A stretch of 64,000 nt of DNA from Aspidapion aeneum (lineage: Eukaryota; Arthropoda; Insecta; Coleoptera; Brentidae). Shown here in pieces: positions 9,969 to 21,581 of this stretch; position 1 is the first letter of the stretch, and the number at the start of each line of letters is the position of its first letter. Made by a program: the position numbers and the translations under genes. The stretch spans positions 45,369,235-45,433,234 of the forward strand of contig OY755044.1 in assembly GCA_963576565.1 (NCBI GenBank). Direction: 5' to 3'. The notes under the pieces are model-generated. The model ran no database searches. It was given only the letters and a program-made list of their open reading frames with translations, and was not told the origin of the DNA.

Positions 9969-11589
9969 ATTTACTATTTAATAATACCAAACACAAAATA
10001 ATGTTACGAATTTATTGATGCGATATGCACAAACTTACGGCTACTCCTTAATTTGTTGTTCCGGGACACTCATTGAAATTTTATCGCACTTTTTCACAGG
10101 TTTTGTTTTTTTTAGAACAACACAACATTTAAATAAAACATTTAGTAGTATTAACAATTAATAAAATTCGCATCTTTACAAATACATAATCGTTTTTTGT
10201 TCGCACCAATCAATAGTATATATAGTATATTTCTCGTCGATTGTTATTAGGCTCATTATTTAAAAAACTTTGCTACGTGAAAAGGGGAAATATTTTTAAG
10301 GAGCCGATGAAAAGATATGTTTAACGTTTTCTGTGTTTTTGTGTTCTACCCTATATACTAAGTATGTCAACTTTGATTTAATTGATTTATTAAGCAAATT
10401 TTCGCACAGGCTATATTGAGGCTATATAATAATTAATTTACTTATAAAGTTTTACTTTATTTACAAAATTTAAAATATTATATTTAATGAAATGAAAAAA
10501 TGAAAATTTGGGGCAGTAATTGACAAACCATAGGGCGGTATTTACCCAAAATTTTTTAGGATGTGGCAGTAATAAAAAAATCTGTTTTCCCTAATATTTT
10601 TTAAAGTATTTGTAAAAAATCTAAACCTTTAGTAAAAATTTGTACATATTCCTACACAAAATACCCGAGATTATCAAACAAAATAAAGAAAACCCCATCA
10701 GACCCTATATTATCTTAATATTTAAACACAAAGTTATCGAAAATAGGGCGGTAATAGCTGAATTTACCTTATTCCAACAATTTTTGAAAATTGGCGCTTG
10801 GTTTCTGATCATTCAACACTATCCACCAGATTTTTTAGATCTTTTTTGTCTTTGTTAACTTAATTAAATTTACATTTTTTTGTGGGTGTTACCGTCTGTT
10901 TCACATATAACTTAAACCCTTGGTAGTCGAGTACTAAATTCCACTCATTAGTACCGCTGACTTCAGAATGAATCAGTTGTAGCACCCTACCGCGAAAAAC
11001 ACTTGCAGTTCGGTATGAATTAGTATTGCTCTTGTTTTAATAGGCTGCGGCTATTTAAAACGGTTTATTACCTTCGCATGAATGGTACTTAAGAAAATTC
11101 AATTTCACAAATAAGAAAAAATATTTGTTGGGGAACTCGGATTTGTTTCGGTATCAATACCAATTGTGAACTTATGAATAATTGGTGCAACTCTTAAAAA
11201 ATAGGACTTTTTTGTAGCCAATGTGGCACCTTTTTTTAAAGAGTAGCTGGTCAAAACCAATTTTAGCCTCAGCAAAATCTGTCAAAATAAATGTCACAAT
11301 TTTTTCCCTAAATTTAAACATGCTGCTTCTGAAAAAATTATAAAAAAAATAAATAACATTTATTTCTTAGCAAAAAACATCGCCAACTTCGCTTAAGCTG
11401 CTGTAAAACATTTCAGCCTATATTTGACCTATCTAAAATTCTTCTTCGGGAAAAAGAACGAAACTCAAACTTTGCACAGTCGCAGATCTTCATATAGTTA
11501 ACAACCCTTTCAAGTTTCATGTACTTCCATAAAGTAGTAAAGTAGTTACGAAATTTCAAAAAACGTCGAAATTGCCACTCACTTACTCA
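9969..11589. other. Unassigned AT-rich sequence
   Basis: About 1.6 kb with no recognisable gene. The first 250 bp may be the 5' leader of the minus-strand LINE. GGGCGGTA or GGGGCAGTA motifs recur at about 10511, 10534 and 10745. An open frame at 10640-10858 shows no known domain. Confidence 0.4.
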
Positions 11590-11721
11590 CTCATGTATAG
11601 ATCATCAAAATTCTACTGTACTTCTAGACATGGTACAAAGCTGAAATTTGGCAGAGTGATAGAAATTATAACCAAACCCTTGGCAAACATCAAAAAGCCC
11701 CAAAATTCTAATTTAGTCCCC
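11590..11721. repeat. Left part of a tandem repeat array interrupted by BEL copy 2
   Basis: The sequence AAAGCTGAAATTTGGCAGA through CCCCAAAATTCTAATTTAGTCCCC matches units at 33150-33440 (GAGCTGAGCTTTAGCAGAC through CCCCAAAATTTTAATTTGC). Removing the BEL element joins the two parts into one continuous array unit. Confidence 0.65.
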
Positions 11722-12066
11722 TGTTAGCTCCCGCTAAATTTCGCGGTTGTTTGTAAATTTTAAAACCACACAATTGGATGACGGACAGAGTACATTTTTC
11801 GCGCATTGGACATGCGCACCAAGAATCGGGGAGATCCTTTTCTACCGCCTCGAGAAAATGGCGTGTTAATTTCTTTCTCCAACTATTACATATTTCTACA
11901 CTTGAAAGTGCTCGATTTTGGTGTACTGAAGCACAGAACCGGAAACTTCAGCCCTTCAGCTACGTGATGCCATCATTAGATCCAGAAGGAGGCCCCTGGA
12001 ACGCTTTCATTAATTAAAATATATACAGTCCACTGCAGTTATCGTTTTTCTAACTGCGGGCAAACA
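11722..12066 (+). repeat. BEL copy 2 5' LTR (internally deleted)
   Basis: It begins TGTTAGCTCCC and ends GGGCAAACA like the 3' LTR at 32688-33149, but is 345 bp rather than 462 bp. A block of about 120 bp is missing after CCCCTGGAACG. The remaining sequence is nearly identical to the 3' LTR. Confidence 0.9.
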
Positions 12067-12313
12067 TAAGTGTTCCTTCGACCCGAATTATTTAAATTTA
12101 CTCCATACGACGGTATTAATAAGTCGGCCATTTCACATTTTCACACGGCGACCACACGGCCTTGAATTTGCCAATCGTTCGACCTTCGGTTTCGGCGCAG
12201 TTCACCTGTTTTCGGTCCGCTGCTATGGTAACGCAGGGTCTACCGCGTGGTCACTTCAGTAAACAAAAATCGAGAATCAATCAAAACAAACAACATTTCT
12301 CATTTCTGTGAAT
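12067..12313 (+). other. BEL copy 2 leader, first part
   Basis: This non-coding stretch lies between the 5' LTR and the gypsy insertion. Its end CATTTCTGTGAAT matches CATTTCTGTGATT at 27592-27604 in the downstream leader repeat. That supports continuity of the BEL leader across the gypsy element. No primer-binding site was recognised. Confidence 0.6.
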
Positions 12314-12830
12314 TGTAAAGAGACCTAGTTCGGGGTTGCCAAACTTCGGTATTTTACATTTGGCACTCAATATTTCACCCTTTCGGACGGAATCTTGGGC
12401 GCCACTCTAAGAAATAAGGGAGCTTAGAGCCTCCACCGGCCAGTACGACTAGCTTTTAGACAGTCGAGAAATCGGGTTCATGGAATGGTTGGAAAATTAA
12501 TGTTTGGGCAATTTAACTAAAATGTACCACTTTTATTTGTCTAACCTTGCTACAAGAATCAAATTTTAATAACTTTCTTACTCTAAACAAATTAAACAGG
12601 ATTCCCATAGCACAGGCGGTTTCTTTGTCTTAATTTGACACAATTGAATACCTTTCAAAGTTCCAGCAAAGAACAATTCGATAATTCTTTCACGAAACGG
12701 TATATAACGGATTTACATGTCCGTTGGCTATCCTATATCTCAAATACCACTTTTATTACTCGGTTTGGTCCTAGTTAAAATGTAGATTCTTTAGTCCGGG
12801 AATATGCTTAAAATCAACCCTGTATAAAAC

Positions 12831-13878
12831 GCGTGCCTACCTGTATGGCATCCAAGGTAGGGGTCCGGGAAAACAGGGTGATTTGGGAAATTACCAACTT
12901 TGAAACCAACCCTAAAGAACGCGTGCCTGCCTGTATGGCATCCAAGACAGGGGTCCGGGATTAGAGTGGTTTGAGTCTAAGAAACGGGTTAAAGATGAAA
13001 TCTGCAGTTTTCCTTCGAATTATCTTGTACCCAGGAGGAAAGTGCACATTGTCTTAACCGGGCAAAATCAGGAAAAAGACGCGTGCCTACCTGTATGGCA
13101 TCCAAGGTAGGGGTCCGGGAAATATACCAATTTGAAATCAACCCTGGAAGACGCGTGCCTACCTGTATGGCATCCAAGGTAGGGGTCCGGGAAATCAGGG
13201 TGATTTGGGAAATTATCAATTTTGCAACCAACTCTAAAGAACGCGTGCCTACCGTATGGCATCCAACATAGAGGTCCGGGATTAGAGTGGTTTTAGTTCA
13301 AGAAAACGGGTCTTAAGAATCTACAGATTACTTCTGCGTTTCATTGTACGGAGCGGTGGTAAATTGCATCGTTTTCCAACCGGGATGTTAACTTTAAATC
13401 AACCCTACAAGACGCGTGCCTACCTGTATGGCATCCAAGGTAGGGGTCCGGGAGTAGGGTGATTTGGGGATTTACCAACTTTGGGACCAGCCCTAAAGAA
13501 CGCATGCCTACCTGTATGGCATCCAAGGTAGGGGTCCGGGAGTTAGGGTGGTTCGGGATTAGCAAAACGGGTCAAACTGGAAACTACAATTTTCCTTTTG
13601 CTCAATCCTATTTACACCAGCTAGGAAATTGCATTTTCTCTGGACCGGAAAATAATGAAAAAATCATCAAGACGCGTGCCTACCTGTATGGCATCCAAGG
13701 TAGGGGTCCGGGAAATATACCAATTTGAAATCAACCCTGGAAGACGCGTGCCTACCTGTATGGCATCCAAGGTAGGGGTCCGGGAAATCAGGGTGATTTG
13801 GGGAAATCTACCAACTTTGGAATCAGCTCTAAAGAACGCGTGCCTGCCTGTATGGCCTCCAAGGCAGGGGTCCGGGAA
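12831..13878. repeat. Ten-unit hairpin motif array in the gypsy LTR
   Basis: About ten copies of a 40-nt motif share GCGTGCCTACCTG, TATGGCATCC and GGGGTCCGGGA. Each can fold with arm CCTACCT against AGGTAGG around a 12-nt loop. The unit near 13842 has CCTGCCT paired with AGGCAGG, a compensated base-pair change. The unit at 12925 has CCTGCCT against AGACAGG, half compensated. The unit at 13244 is degenerate. Spacing varies, about 70-170 bp. The same array is at 25471-26520. Frames translating this motif are artefacts of the repeat. Confidence 0.88.
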
Positions 13879-14157
13879 TAGTGAGATTCGAATTTAATAA
13901 AAGGGGTTAGAAAAACCGTCTGCAATTTACCCAGCAAAAGAAAAACATTTTTGCATTAAATATAAAGAACAGCGTAAAATAAATACTTAAAAATAGCCTA
14001 CGCACTTACCTTTTGACAGTCTCGGTACCGGTGCACTAGAAATATCGCGAGTTTAGTTTTAGCACTTCTTGCTACGGCGGGCGATGACGGATAAAAAAGG
14101 GTCGAACACGATGTGTCGATTGCTTAAATAGCCTCTGTTTGGAAGTGCTCGTTTTTC

Positions 14158-14613
14158 AGAGGTGGGAGGCCAAAGAAAGCCGATCACTTCCGAAAGGCTC
14201 CGACTAACCCCCACGAAATCAGAGGTGGGAGGCCGAAGCAAACCGATCCTTTCCGAATGGCTCCGACTAACCCCACGACATTAGAGGTGGGGAACCGAAG
14301 AAAGCCGATTATTTCCGAATGGTTCCGACTAACTTCCACGACATTAGAGGTGGGGAACCGAAGGAAGCCGATCATTTCCGAATGGCTCCGACTAACCCCA
14401 CGACATAAGAGGTGGGGAACAGAAGGGAACCGATTATTTCCGAATGGTTCCGACTAATTTCCACGACATTAGAGGTGGGAACCAAAGAATGCCGATCATT
14501 TCCGAATGATTTCGACTAACCCCCACGAAGGGATTAGACAGTAGAGGTGGGGATCAAAGAAAACCGATCATTTCCGAATGATCCCGACAACCTACGAATA
14601 TCCCCCACGGCAT
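14158..14613. repeat. Seven tandem 62-bp units in the gypsy LTR
   Basis: The units start AGAGGTGGG and contain CCGAAGAAAGCCGAT, TTTCCGAATGG and CCGACTAAC. They lie 150-600 bp from the LTR start in element orientation, so within the likely U3 promoter region, where tandem repeats often act as enhancers. The other LTR has eight units (26799-27310). Confidence 0.85.
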
Positions 14614-14760
14614 CTGGAGGCAATAACTTATAATTTCTACTCATGGCCGATGGATTACGACAAATTAGACCTGCCCATGCTTTAGGAGACCTGTCCAACA
14701 ACTTAACCTAAATTACCCCGACCTAACAAAGATAGAAATTAGTACTAGTACTTCGTTACA

Positions 14761-14772
14761 CCCCCTTTCTTC
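14761..14772 (-). promoter_or_regulatory. Gypsy polypurine tract
   Basis: On the minus strand GAAGAAAGGGGG lies directly against the start of the 3' LTR. This is the position and composition expected of the plus-strand primer of an LTR retrotransposon. Confidence 0.8.
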
Positions 14773-14973
14773 GGAAAAATGCAAAAATACATAGTGTTTT
14801 TGTCATTTTTTTTAAACCTATGCAAATAGAGTAGCAAAACAAACAAAACAACAAAACTCTTTTGTAAAAAAACTACTTAAATCTAATCTCACCAATATTT
14901 TTTTTTAAAAAAATCATCAAAATTCTTCTTAATTGGCTTCAGTCATGGCGCCACCATATCCTATGCCTCTGAA

Positions 14974-15345
14974 GACGGTTAACGAGGTCATATTGATCTA
15001 TGTTCCCCGGGTACCAAGTACCAAACGGTTATAGAGGACCTACTTAGTAGGAACCCCTGTTAACTTTTACAGGAATATAACAATTTCCTTAGCAGTAGTC
15101 TTCAATTGTCATCAAACGGTTAACGAGGCCATATTGATCTATGTACCCCGGGTACCAAGTACCAAACGGTTATAGAGGTCCTACTTAGTAGGAACCCCTG
15201 TTAACTTTTACAGGAATATAACTTAATTTCCTTAGCGGTAGTCTTCAATTGTCATCAAACGGTTAACGAGGCCATATTGATCTATGTACCCCGGGTACCA
15301 AGTACCAAACGGTTATAGAGGACCTATTTAGTAGGAACCCCTAAA
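14974..15345. repeat. Three tandem 142-bp units in the gypsy 3' non-coding region
   Basis: Units start at about 14974, 15116 and 15259 with ACGGTTAACGAGG. Each contains TACCCCGGGTACC, nearly a perfect palindrome, and CCTACTTAGTAGG or a variant, a small hairpin. The last unit is truncated. They lie between the pol stop and the polypurine tract, where some gypsy elements carry env; no env-like frame is present here. Confidence 0.8.
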
Positions 15346-15357
15346 AAAAAACATAAT

Positions 15358-18300
15358 TAACGCAAATGAGCCGGTTTTAAATCTTTAATGTGGATATGTT
15401 TTATTAACTTTCCGTGTTCATCTTTAAGATCAAAAACAACGGGCGAAATAACTCGGACTACGGTGTACGGTCCAGAATATTTAGGAGCAAGTTTTGCTGC
15501 GAACCCTTTTGCGGCCGAGGATAACGGATGTTCCTTTTTAAAGACTTTATCCCCTACATGGCATCGTCATTCACGTCTTCTTAAATTATAATAACGGCTT
15601 TGCGAAGAATACGCTCGAGCTAGTCTAACACGGGTCAATTCGTACAATTCTTTTAGCTTTTGTACACGGTTCGATACTTGTTCTGGATTAAGGTCAGGTT
15701 CTTGTTCAATATGATCTTCCTCAGAGGGTAGGATTCTATGTAATGCATTGGGTATTTCTAACTCACGTCCAAAGTTAAGAAAAGGCGGAGAAAATCCGGT
15801 AGCCTCATGTCGGGAGGTATTATACGCAAACTGGAGATCAGACATGTGCAAATCCCATTTGCGTTGTTCATTCTCGGAAAGTTGTGCAATCATTGTTTTT
15901 ATGGAACGATTAGTTCGTTCTACAGGATTATCCTGGGGAGTATAAACAGGAGTAAAACGGTGACGGATACCATAACTTTGTATGATCTCACGGAAAGCCT
16001 TACCTTTGTACTGTACACCATTGTCACTTATTACCACTTTTGGACAACCGAACCTTGAGAGAATTAACTCATGTAAGGCTGGAGCAACATGGTTAGCGGT
16101 AGCTTTTCGTAGAGGTCGACACTCGACCCATTTGGTAAACCTAATCTTGAAACATTACAACAAACGAATGTCCTTTAGCTGATCTCGGTAACGGGCCAAT
16201 TAAGTCTGTAGACACAGTAGCCCACGGGTCTTTATTGAGTGACGGTTGCATCTTTCCTGGAGTCTGCTGCTGCGAGACCTTGTACTGCTGACACAAAGAA
16301 CAGGATCGGACATAGGCAGCGATTTCTCGAAACATGCCTGGCCAATAATACCGCAACGCAATCCTAGCGGCGGTTTTAGCTATTCCCATGTGTCCAGCAG
16401 TTGTAGAGTCATGGTTTTCTTGTAAAACCTGCTCTCTGACAGTCTTCGGTATACACAGTTTCCAAGGGTCTGAAAATTCGTCATCTTTTAGGTCAGAAAT
16501 ATCCCAGAAATGCCTATACAATCGCCCTTCTCGTACGCAATAGTCTGGAAATGCTTTCGGGTTTGTTTCAACTTCAGTTAATTTGTTAGCATACCAGTTA
16601 CATGGAGTAAAATTTGCTAAAACAAATACTGGATCAGCTTCTGGTTCGGATTCGCCAGTTTCTAACGGATCTCTAGATAGCGCGTCTGCAATCCGATTTA
16701 AAACTCCTTGACGATACTTTATCTCAAAATCGAATTGCTGCAAAAACATCCGCCATCGGGCCAACCGGCCAGATGGACTATCTAAAGAAAACAACCAACG
16801 GAGAGACTGGTGATCAGTGACAACGGTAAAGTGGTATAGCTCTAAGTAGGGGCGCATTTTCTCTACTCCCCAAATTATAGCAGCGCACTCTTTCTCTGTC
16901 ACACTCATTTTACGCTCGGTAGATGTAAGAGTTTTACTTGCGTATGCGATTACATGGTCACCATCTTGGTAATGTTGAATTAAGGCCGCGCCTAGTCCGT
17001 ATTCCGACGCATCAGTCTGTAAGACAAATGGCCTAGAAAAATCTGAACAGGCCAAAACAGGGGCCTCAGTCAGACATTGTTTTAACTTGTCAAATGCGGT
17101 TTGTTGAGTTTCAGTCCAAATAAAGGGTTCTCTCTTTTTCAATAACTTGTTTAACGGTGTTGCTATCTGTAAAAAATTTGCAATAAATCGACGGTACCAG
17201 GATGCAACTCCCAAAAATCTTCTTAGTGCCCTTTGATTTGCTGGTGAAGGTATCTGTAAAATACTTTCCACTTTTCCTGGATCGGTGCCGATTCCTTCTG
17301 GCGTTATCATGTGACCTAAGTACTTTAACTGTCTACGGCCAAACTGACATTTTTCTGGGTTAAGTTTCAGATTTGCGGTCTTTAAACGGCGAAAAACTTC
17401 TCGTAAATGCTCTAAATGAGAAGCAAAATCCGAACTTATTACGGCCACATCATCAAGGTACGGAAAGGCAAACTCTAGTTCGGGTCCGATTACTATTTCC
17501 ATTAGTCGTTGAAACGTTGCAGGCGCTGCATGTAGTCCAAACGGCATAACTTTAAACTGGAAGAGCCCTCTTCCTGGTACAGTAAAGGCAGTAATTGGTT
17601 TACTATCTTCGGTAAGTGCTATCTGCCAATATCCTTGCTTTAGATCAATAGTGGAAATGTAGCGGGCTTTACGTAGCTTATCCAAAATGGAGTTTATAAA
17701 CGGTAAAGGATAAGCATCCTTATGAGTTACATTATTTACTTTCTGAAAATCTATACAGAAACGAAACTGCCCGTCTTTCTTTCTGACCATAACAACAGGT
17801 GAACTCCACGGGCTACATGACGGTTCTATAATACCTTCTTCCAACATTCTCTCTACTTCTTCATTTATAATGGCCTGCATCTTCGGATTCTGAGGACGGT
17901 ATCGCTGTTTTATCGGTTCTGTGTTAGGTTTTAATTTAATTTTATGTTTCACAAGCGGCGTTGTGCCTACGATTTGCTCAAATTCTGTGAGTTCTCGGTC
18001 TAGAAACGCATCTAGACGTTTTTGCTCATCTTGAGTCAATATCAGCTGATCAGGGTTCTCGATAATAGATATCAAATCTACAGGATTATCACTACTTGCA
18101 GCAAATTGTATGTTTTCGTTTAAGAAATCTAATTGAACTTTATTTCTGCGCATAAAGTCAACTCCTAATATTAAATCTGTCGTCATACCAGGTAAATACA
18201 ACAAAGTATCATTGTAAATCTTTCGTTTTACCTTAAGTTCTGGCAAGTATGCAATTGTAATCGGTATAACGGCACCATCGGCAACTTTTGCATGGGTAAC

Positions 18301-18651
18301 GGGTGAAGTTTGAGCTTGAATCTGTCTTTCTTGACAATATTGCGCTAGCTTATCTCCACAATAAGACTTTTTAGCTCCGGTGTCTAGTAAAGCGGAATAT
18401 TTCTTATCAAAAATCATTACGTCAACATGAGGTCGACCATCGGTGCATAATGATATTTCATCGGTCTGTGAGGCCTGAGTGTCGGGTAGCTGTGCTGGCC
18501 TCGGGTTTTGACAGCTCCCATTTAGTTTTCCTGCCTGGAACACAGACAATCTCTGGAAAATATTCCATTCTGGCCACACCTTGAGCAAAACACTTTCGGG
18601 GTGCCTCGGCATTGGTTTCTCAGGTGCCCTGTTTCTCCACATCTCCAGCAA
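15358..18651 (-). pseudogene. Gypsy pol polyprotein (protease, RT, RNase H, integrase), broken
   Basis: Pol overlaps the end of gag by 130 bp in the -1 frame, the usual gypsy arrangement for frameshift expression. Counting from 18651, the aspartic protease LLDTGA is near residue 86. Reverse transcriptase has YLDD near 398, RNase H has LQTDASEYG near 543, and the integrase HHCC finger spans 745-785. The integrase core starts with the first Asp in STDLIGP and continues with SDNG and the Glu in NPVERTNRS. A one-base indel near 16140 shifts the frame after the first integrase Asp. An in-frame TGA at 15569-15567, where the parallel sequence suggests Trp, cuts off the C-terminal region, which then stays open to 15358. 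RT and protease motifs look intact. Confidence 0.92.
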
Positions 18652-20644
18652 ACAGCTAGTGTGTTAATTTGTCTGGTAAATGTTCTACCTTCCCCAGAAA
18701 ACGTTATCTGTTGCGTAGGTCGGTTTTCGGATCGACTGGGTCGATTTGGTCTTGTCTCTTGTCTGGGATTAGAATTTCTTTGATCCTGATTATGGTCCAT
18801 TCTATTTTGGACGGGCGGACTCGATGGACGAGTTTGTGTGAAACCAGAGGTGCTAAAGGTGGGTGGCCTTAAGTCTTGCCGAACCCTTAACTGTTGACTT
18901 GAATTAGGTGGCGGTCTAATAGGTCGAAAATTCTCCACATTTGTGCGGGTCTGGTTGATTTCTTCTCTAAGTAGCTCGTACTCTCGTACAGCTCTAGTAA
19001 ATGTCGAAATATCAATAAAATCAGATCTTTTAATCTCTCGTCTATATTCTGGTAATAAATTCCTGTACAACCAGGTTAATTCTTGCGATAAAGGGTACCC
19101 TCCGTGTCTGCGGAGAAGCGTCTGTAAATCGGTAATATACTCAGATACCGGCTCATTTGATTTTTGTATTCTCTTAGCTATCTCAGCCTCGAGATTTTCA
19201 AAAGAATTAATCGGAAAGTAGTGATTACGGAATTCATTAACAAAAGTTTCCCAGTTTATCCAGTTTTTTATGTTATTGCGACACCAAGCCGCGGCCTCTA
19301 ACTGAAATAATTCTGGTAATAACGGTATGAAGGACTCTCGGTCAATTTGATGAGCGGTACATTTCTCTTCCAACTGCTCTATAAAAGACGTAGGGTCCCC
19401 ACGCCCATTAAAACTGATTCTCCACTGACTTACATTAAAATGTTGATTAGTCGGATTACTTATCGGATACTGTACACGAGACGGGTTTTGAGTACTAGTA
19501 GGAATATTTAGACTTTTATCCGGAGGATTTGCGTTATTTACATATGACTGATGTAGCGTTGCCGGGGCATTTCTAAAGCCGCTTAAATCGCTAGAAAACA
19601 TAGGATTTGTTACGGGTATCATGAACGTTTCAGCGTTACTGGTGGTTGAGGTCGACGGATTCTCATATTGACATGAGGTACTACTGTAAGGTACGGGTAA
19701 CTTTTGGTAATTTCTTATTACCTCAGGGTTGGACTGTACATTTTGACTAAGAATTATGGGCGGTATACGGTTGTTAGTATTTGGAATTGTTGGATATTTT
19801 GGCATTGAATCGTAGGAAAAGGTCGAGATCAAGGGGATTTCATTTTGCATAGTTGTATGCGATACTGGGGAATTAAATTCAACGGATGAGCTGGGTATTA
19901 CTTGTTGGCTGACGTTATTACAAACGGATGTGGTGTTGGAACTAGTCGGTAGAAAATACGGTTTTGTTAGGTAATAAGTTGACGGGTAAGATGGTATATA
20001 CGGTTCGGTAGTGGTCGGTATGGTGGAGTATTGAAAACTTGTGGTTATCGGTATGACGTTTGCAAGGGTATAATTTGAATCGCACTGTTCGGTATTATCG
20101 GCGGTGCTGGGTATGTAAATCTACAGTTGTCAACTTGCGAACTGGTATTTGGTACTAACTGGGTAATATGCGGTGCTTGGTATACGGAGGTATTAGTTTG
20201 GTGTACAGAAGGGGAGCTCAAATTCAATCTAAGGGGATCCTGATTAGGGAAAAATGTAAGTACTGGGTTTGTGACGGAGGTGATACTCGAGGTCGGAATT
20301 TGTACAACGTTGGTAAAGCAGGGAATTTTACTGTTGGTAAATGTTTGATAAGACGAGGTTATGGGAAAACCTACGGTACTAACAGAAAAGGTAACGGAAG
20401 TTTGTTGTGTATTTACAGAGGTTATAGGTTTATTGTAAACCACGGACATCATTGGGTTACTGGTAACTACGGGGAGCTCGTGTACAGTCGGGGTCAACCT
20501 CGGGGACTTTCGTTCTTCACGAATATATTCTCTGAGCCTTTTTCTCTTAAGTTCCATGGTTCCTTCCATGGACAAGCCAAAATGCAAGAGAATTTCGTCC
20601 ATCTCGCTTTTCTTAAGATGATTAATCCAAGCTGATGTTGGCAA
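18522..20644 (-). pseudogene. Gypsy gag polyprotein, frameshifted
   Basis: Gag would form the particle that packages element RNA. It begins at 20644 with SAWINHLKKSEMDEILLHFG, which resembles a SAP-type helix-turn-helix. A long Thr/Ser/Pro/Asn-rich, low-complexity region follows. Frames 20644-20045 and 19850-18522 are joined by a single-base shift near 20060; both are open across the gap. The retrotransposon gag core lies around 19430-18950 (FNGRGDPTSFIEQLE through LLREEI). Near the end one zinc knuckle is normal (CWRCGETGHLRNQC). The second has Ile where the His should be (CSRCGQNGIFSRDC). The last 130 bp overlap pol. Confidence 0.88.
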
Positions 20645-21581
20645 AACCTCAAGTTGGGTTCCAGACTCCGTGGAGTCTTCTTTAGATATTGTATTATTTT
20701 CGCCCGTTTACTTTTCCGGCATCTTTCCAAATAGGGGCTCAATATTTAAGTCGGAGTCAGAAACGTAACCGTTGTCATTTCCATGTAAAGACATTTTTAT
20801 TAAGTTAGTTTTTTTTTAACTACTTGAAAATCTACAATAAGGATTTTTAATTAAAGCCTTTTAAACACGTGTTTGTCTAAGTAAAATCGGCTAAAGACGG
20901 AAATAGTCGTTATTTATCGGTTTATCGTATATCCGAACCGATCCCAGAAAGTAACTTCACTCTAGATGCAATCGGATAGGTTCGGGAGATTTTGGGTATT
21001 ATTGGAAACTATCGTTTTCCGAAATGTCCCGAAGATGAACACATGTCCGCAATCGACTAAAGTTCAAAGAATCGGGTTTTATCGGCTACTACTGTTATTC
21101 CGCGTCAACGCGAAGCAAAACACGTGGTTGATTCTAAAAATAAGCTAATCTAGAAAACACTTGTGACCCAAACGCAATCGGATAAAGTCGGAAGAGTTCG
21201 GGTTTTATCGGTAAAAGACGGAAGTATTCGTTATGTATCGGTTTATCGTCTATCCGAACCGATCCCAGAGATTAACTCTACTCTAGATGCAATCGGATAG
21301 GTTAGGGAGATTTCGGGTATTATTGGAAACTATCGTTTTCCGAAATGTCCCGAAGATAAACACGTGTCCGCAATCAACTAAAGTTGAAAGAATCGGGTTT
21401 TATCGGTTATTACTGTTATTCCGAGTCAACCCGAAGCAAAACACGTGGTTGATTCTCAAAATAAATTAATCGAAAACACTTGTGTCTCAAACGCAATCGG
21501 ATGAAGTCGGAAGAGTTCGGGTTTTATCGGTAAAAGACGGAAATATTCGTTAATTATCGGTTTATCGTCTATCTGAACCCT

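Larger units (their letters stand above)
12314..14760 (-). repeat. Gypsy 3' LTR (2.45 kb)
   Basis: On the minus strand it begins TGTAACGAAG and ends TCTTTACA. It is unusually long for a gypsy LTR because it contains two tandem arrays: hairpin units at 12831-13878 and 62-bp units at 14158-14613. It keeps the empty site AACTTTCTTACTCTAAAC at 12571 that is split by a LINE in the other LTR. The two LTRs are near-identical apart from the LINE, one extra 62-bp unit and scattered changes. Confidence 0.92.

Noticed and set aside
13083..13271. Open frames on both strands repeating a VPTCMASKVGVRE-type peptide (also near 13655, 25645 and 26320)
   Set aside because: They are translations of the LTR hairpin array; every unit gives the same peptide and frames open on both strands.
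14184..14457. Open frames over the 62-bp LTR units (also 26825-27223)
   Set aside because: Repeat artefact: the unit happens to lack stops in several frames.
18522..18651. A specific slippery heptamer for the gypsy gag-pol shift
   Set aside because: The overlap and the -1 phase are clear, but GGAAAAC near the gag stop does not fit the X-XXY-YYZ rule and no other convincing site was found.
20168..20635. 155-codon plus-strand frame opposite gypsy gag
   Set aside because: Antisense shadow of the gag N-terminal frame, which has the SAP-like start and joins the rest of gag.
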